This document shows positions 5,552 through 5,992 of a stretch of DNA of 5,992 bases, one piece after another. The first letter of the stretch is position 1. Every line of letters starts with the position of its first letter. The translations under genes and the position numbers were made by a program. Under the pieces are notes generated by a model. That model did no database searches. It had not been told where the DNA came from and saw only the letters and a list, made by a program, of their open reading frames with translations. Origin of the DNA: JAWOFN01 sp046497505 [NCBI: bacterium] (GTDB lineage Bacteria > Blakebacterota > Blakebacteria > Blakebacterales); NCBI GenBank assembly GCA_046497505.1, contig JAWOFN010000036.1:1-5992 (forward strand), written 5' to 3'.

Positions 5552-5772
5552 TCAGCCGGTTGAGCGGGCAGTATACAAGCTATACAGCCCGAGCGTAGCG
5601 AAGAAGGCGTTGGGCAAGGCGAAGCTGAGGGCCGGGCTGCGGCTGAGGTGCCAGTAGACTTTGGGCGAACCGGCGTCTGCGCCGCCAGGTCGGTCCCTCC
5701 AGACGGGGCCCTCGGGGCTTCACCCCTACCCTCCCCGTCGAAGGCCAGTTCCAACTGGCTTTTCTGCCGCAC
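5552..5772 (-). pseudogene. Remnant of group II intron reverse transcriptase/maturase (large internal deletion and frameshift)
   Basis: Two scraps of an intron-encoded protein remain. The first begins at a GTG at 5772 and reads VRQKSQLELAFDGEGRGEAP followed by RAPSGGTD, which is typical of the N-terminal leader of IIC intron proteins. The second, in another frame from about 5670, reads VYWHLSRSPALSFALPNAFF then ATLGLYSLYTARSTG and a TGA at 5554-5552, which is the typical C-terminal end (G-x-W-x-L-S-R-S/T-P-x-L...ALPNA). The TGA overlaps the start of domain V, as is normal. Everything between is missing: the RT palm with YADD, the thumb and most of domain X, about 1.1 kb judged from usual full-length proteins of about 400-450 residues. 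The junction lies roughly at 5660-5710. No functional protein is possible. Confidence 0.82.
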
Positions 5773-5992
5773 TCCGTCGTCGAGTCGCACGTCCTCGTTC
5801 CCTCCAACCGTTCGGGCCTTCGTCCGGCCGCTTAGGTCGTGTGAGCCCCGGCCGTTTCTCCCCTCTCGGGCGAGTGTCCCGCTCAAGCGGACCGGCTGCA
5901 TCCGGACTACTATGCCCTCTGCTGACTCCTGCCGTGCGGTCAGGGTACCTCCCGGTACCCTCAGTCCCACCGGGGACACACAGCAGGCCTCC

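Larger units (their letters stand above)
5482..5992 (-). mobile_element. Group IIC intron, 3' part, with a degenerate maturase gene (5' end outside window)
   Basis: The minus strand carries the conserved 3' half of a group II intron. Read 5' to 3', it has a short stem (GTCCC/GGGAC, 5977-5964), a perfect 7-bp hairpin GGGTACC-GGGA-GGTACCC (5960-5943), and a domain III-like segment with GAGTCAGCAGAGGGCATAGTA (5928-5908), which resembles the corresponding region of the Oceanobacillus iheyensis IIC intron as I remember it. A maturase remnant occupies domain IV (5772-5552), followed by domain V and domain VI. The 3' end is placed at about 5482 because group II introns end in A followed by a pyrimidine and the candidate bulged A (5489) would lie seven bases from it. 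The CGC triad and short domain V indicate class IIC, which inserts after terminator-like hairpins. The 5' exon and most of domain I lie past the right edge, so the insertion site cannot be checked. The reverse transcriptase core is absent, so any mobility would need a protein supplied in trans. Confidence 0.85.

Noticed and set aside
5458-5979. Minus-strand open frame of 173 codons
   Set aside because: It runs through intron RNA domains II-III, one frame of the maturase remnant, domains V and VI and past the intron end; only its middle (VRQKSQLELAF...) ever coded for protein.
1-5992. tRNA, rRNA, CRISPR array, insertion-sequence ends
   Set aside because: I saw no regularly spaced direct repeats, no tRNA-like cloverleaf with a T-loop GTTCRANNC in a proper context, and no transposase motif.

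Overview
The window is a GC-rich stretch in which every gene I can support lies on the minus strand. It probably comes from a bacterium: genes carry Shine-Dalgarno-like sequences, there is a good sigma70-type promoter, and a bacterial-type group IIC intron is present. Gene content and order suit a deep-branching, possibly thermophilic or anaerobic lineage (deltaproteobacterial-like or similar), but I cannot name the organism.

Positions 4690 down to 1 hold most of an operon for a Mrp/Mnh-type multisubunit monovalent cation/proton antiporter. In transcription order it reads mnhE, mnhF, mnhG, a DUF4040 subunit (MbhD-like), an MbhE-like subunit, mnhB, mnhC, mnhD, and then the first 139 codons of a second large NuoL/M/N-family antiporter subunit that runs off the left edge. 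Neighbouring genes overlap by 1-8 bases or are separated by at most 4, so they are almost certainly co-transcribed and translationally coupled. The arrangement is that of the antiporter half of archaeal and bacterial Mbh/Mbs-like complexes. The functions carried by one long MrpA protein in Bacillus are here split into separate genes: the C-terminal modules are the DUF4040 and MbhE-like genes, and the N-terminal antiporter module may be the partial gene at the left end. Together these membrane proteins would exchange Na+ (or K+) for H+. If hydrogenase-like genes follow beyond the window, they would couple redox energy to ion pumping.

Positions 4691-4888 are intergenic and contain a TTGACA / 17-base spacer / GATAGT promoter reading into mnhE, and an 11-bp perfect hairpin. 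Positions 4889-5380 encode a 163-residue protein with an N-terminal winged-helix DNA-binding domain, a charged coiled coil and an acidic tail; I do not recognise its family.

Positions about 5482-5992 hold the 3' part of a group IIC intron, recognised by its domain V with a CGC triad, a domain VI hairpin and domain III-like motifs. Its reverse transcriptase/maturase gene is reduced to an N-terminal scrap fused out of frame to the last 35 or so codons, so the intron cannot encode its own mobility protein. The RNA core that is visible looks intact. This is the most unusual element in the window.
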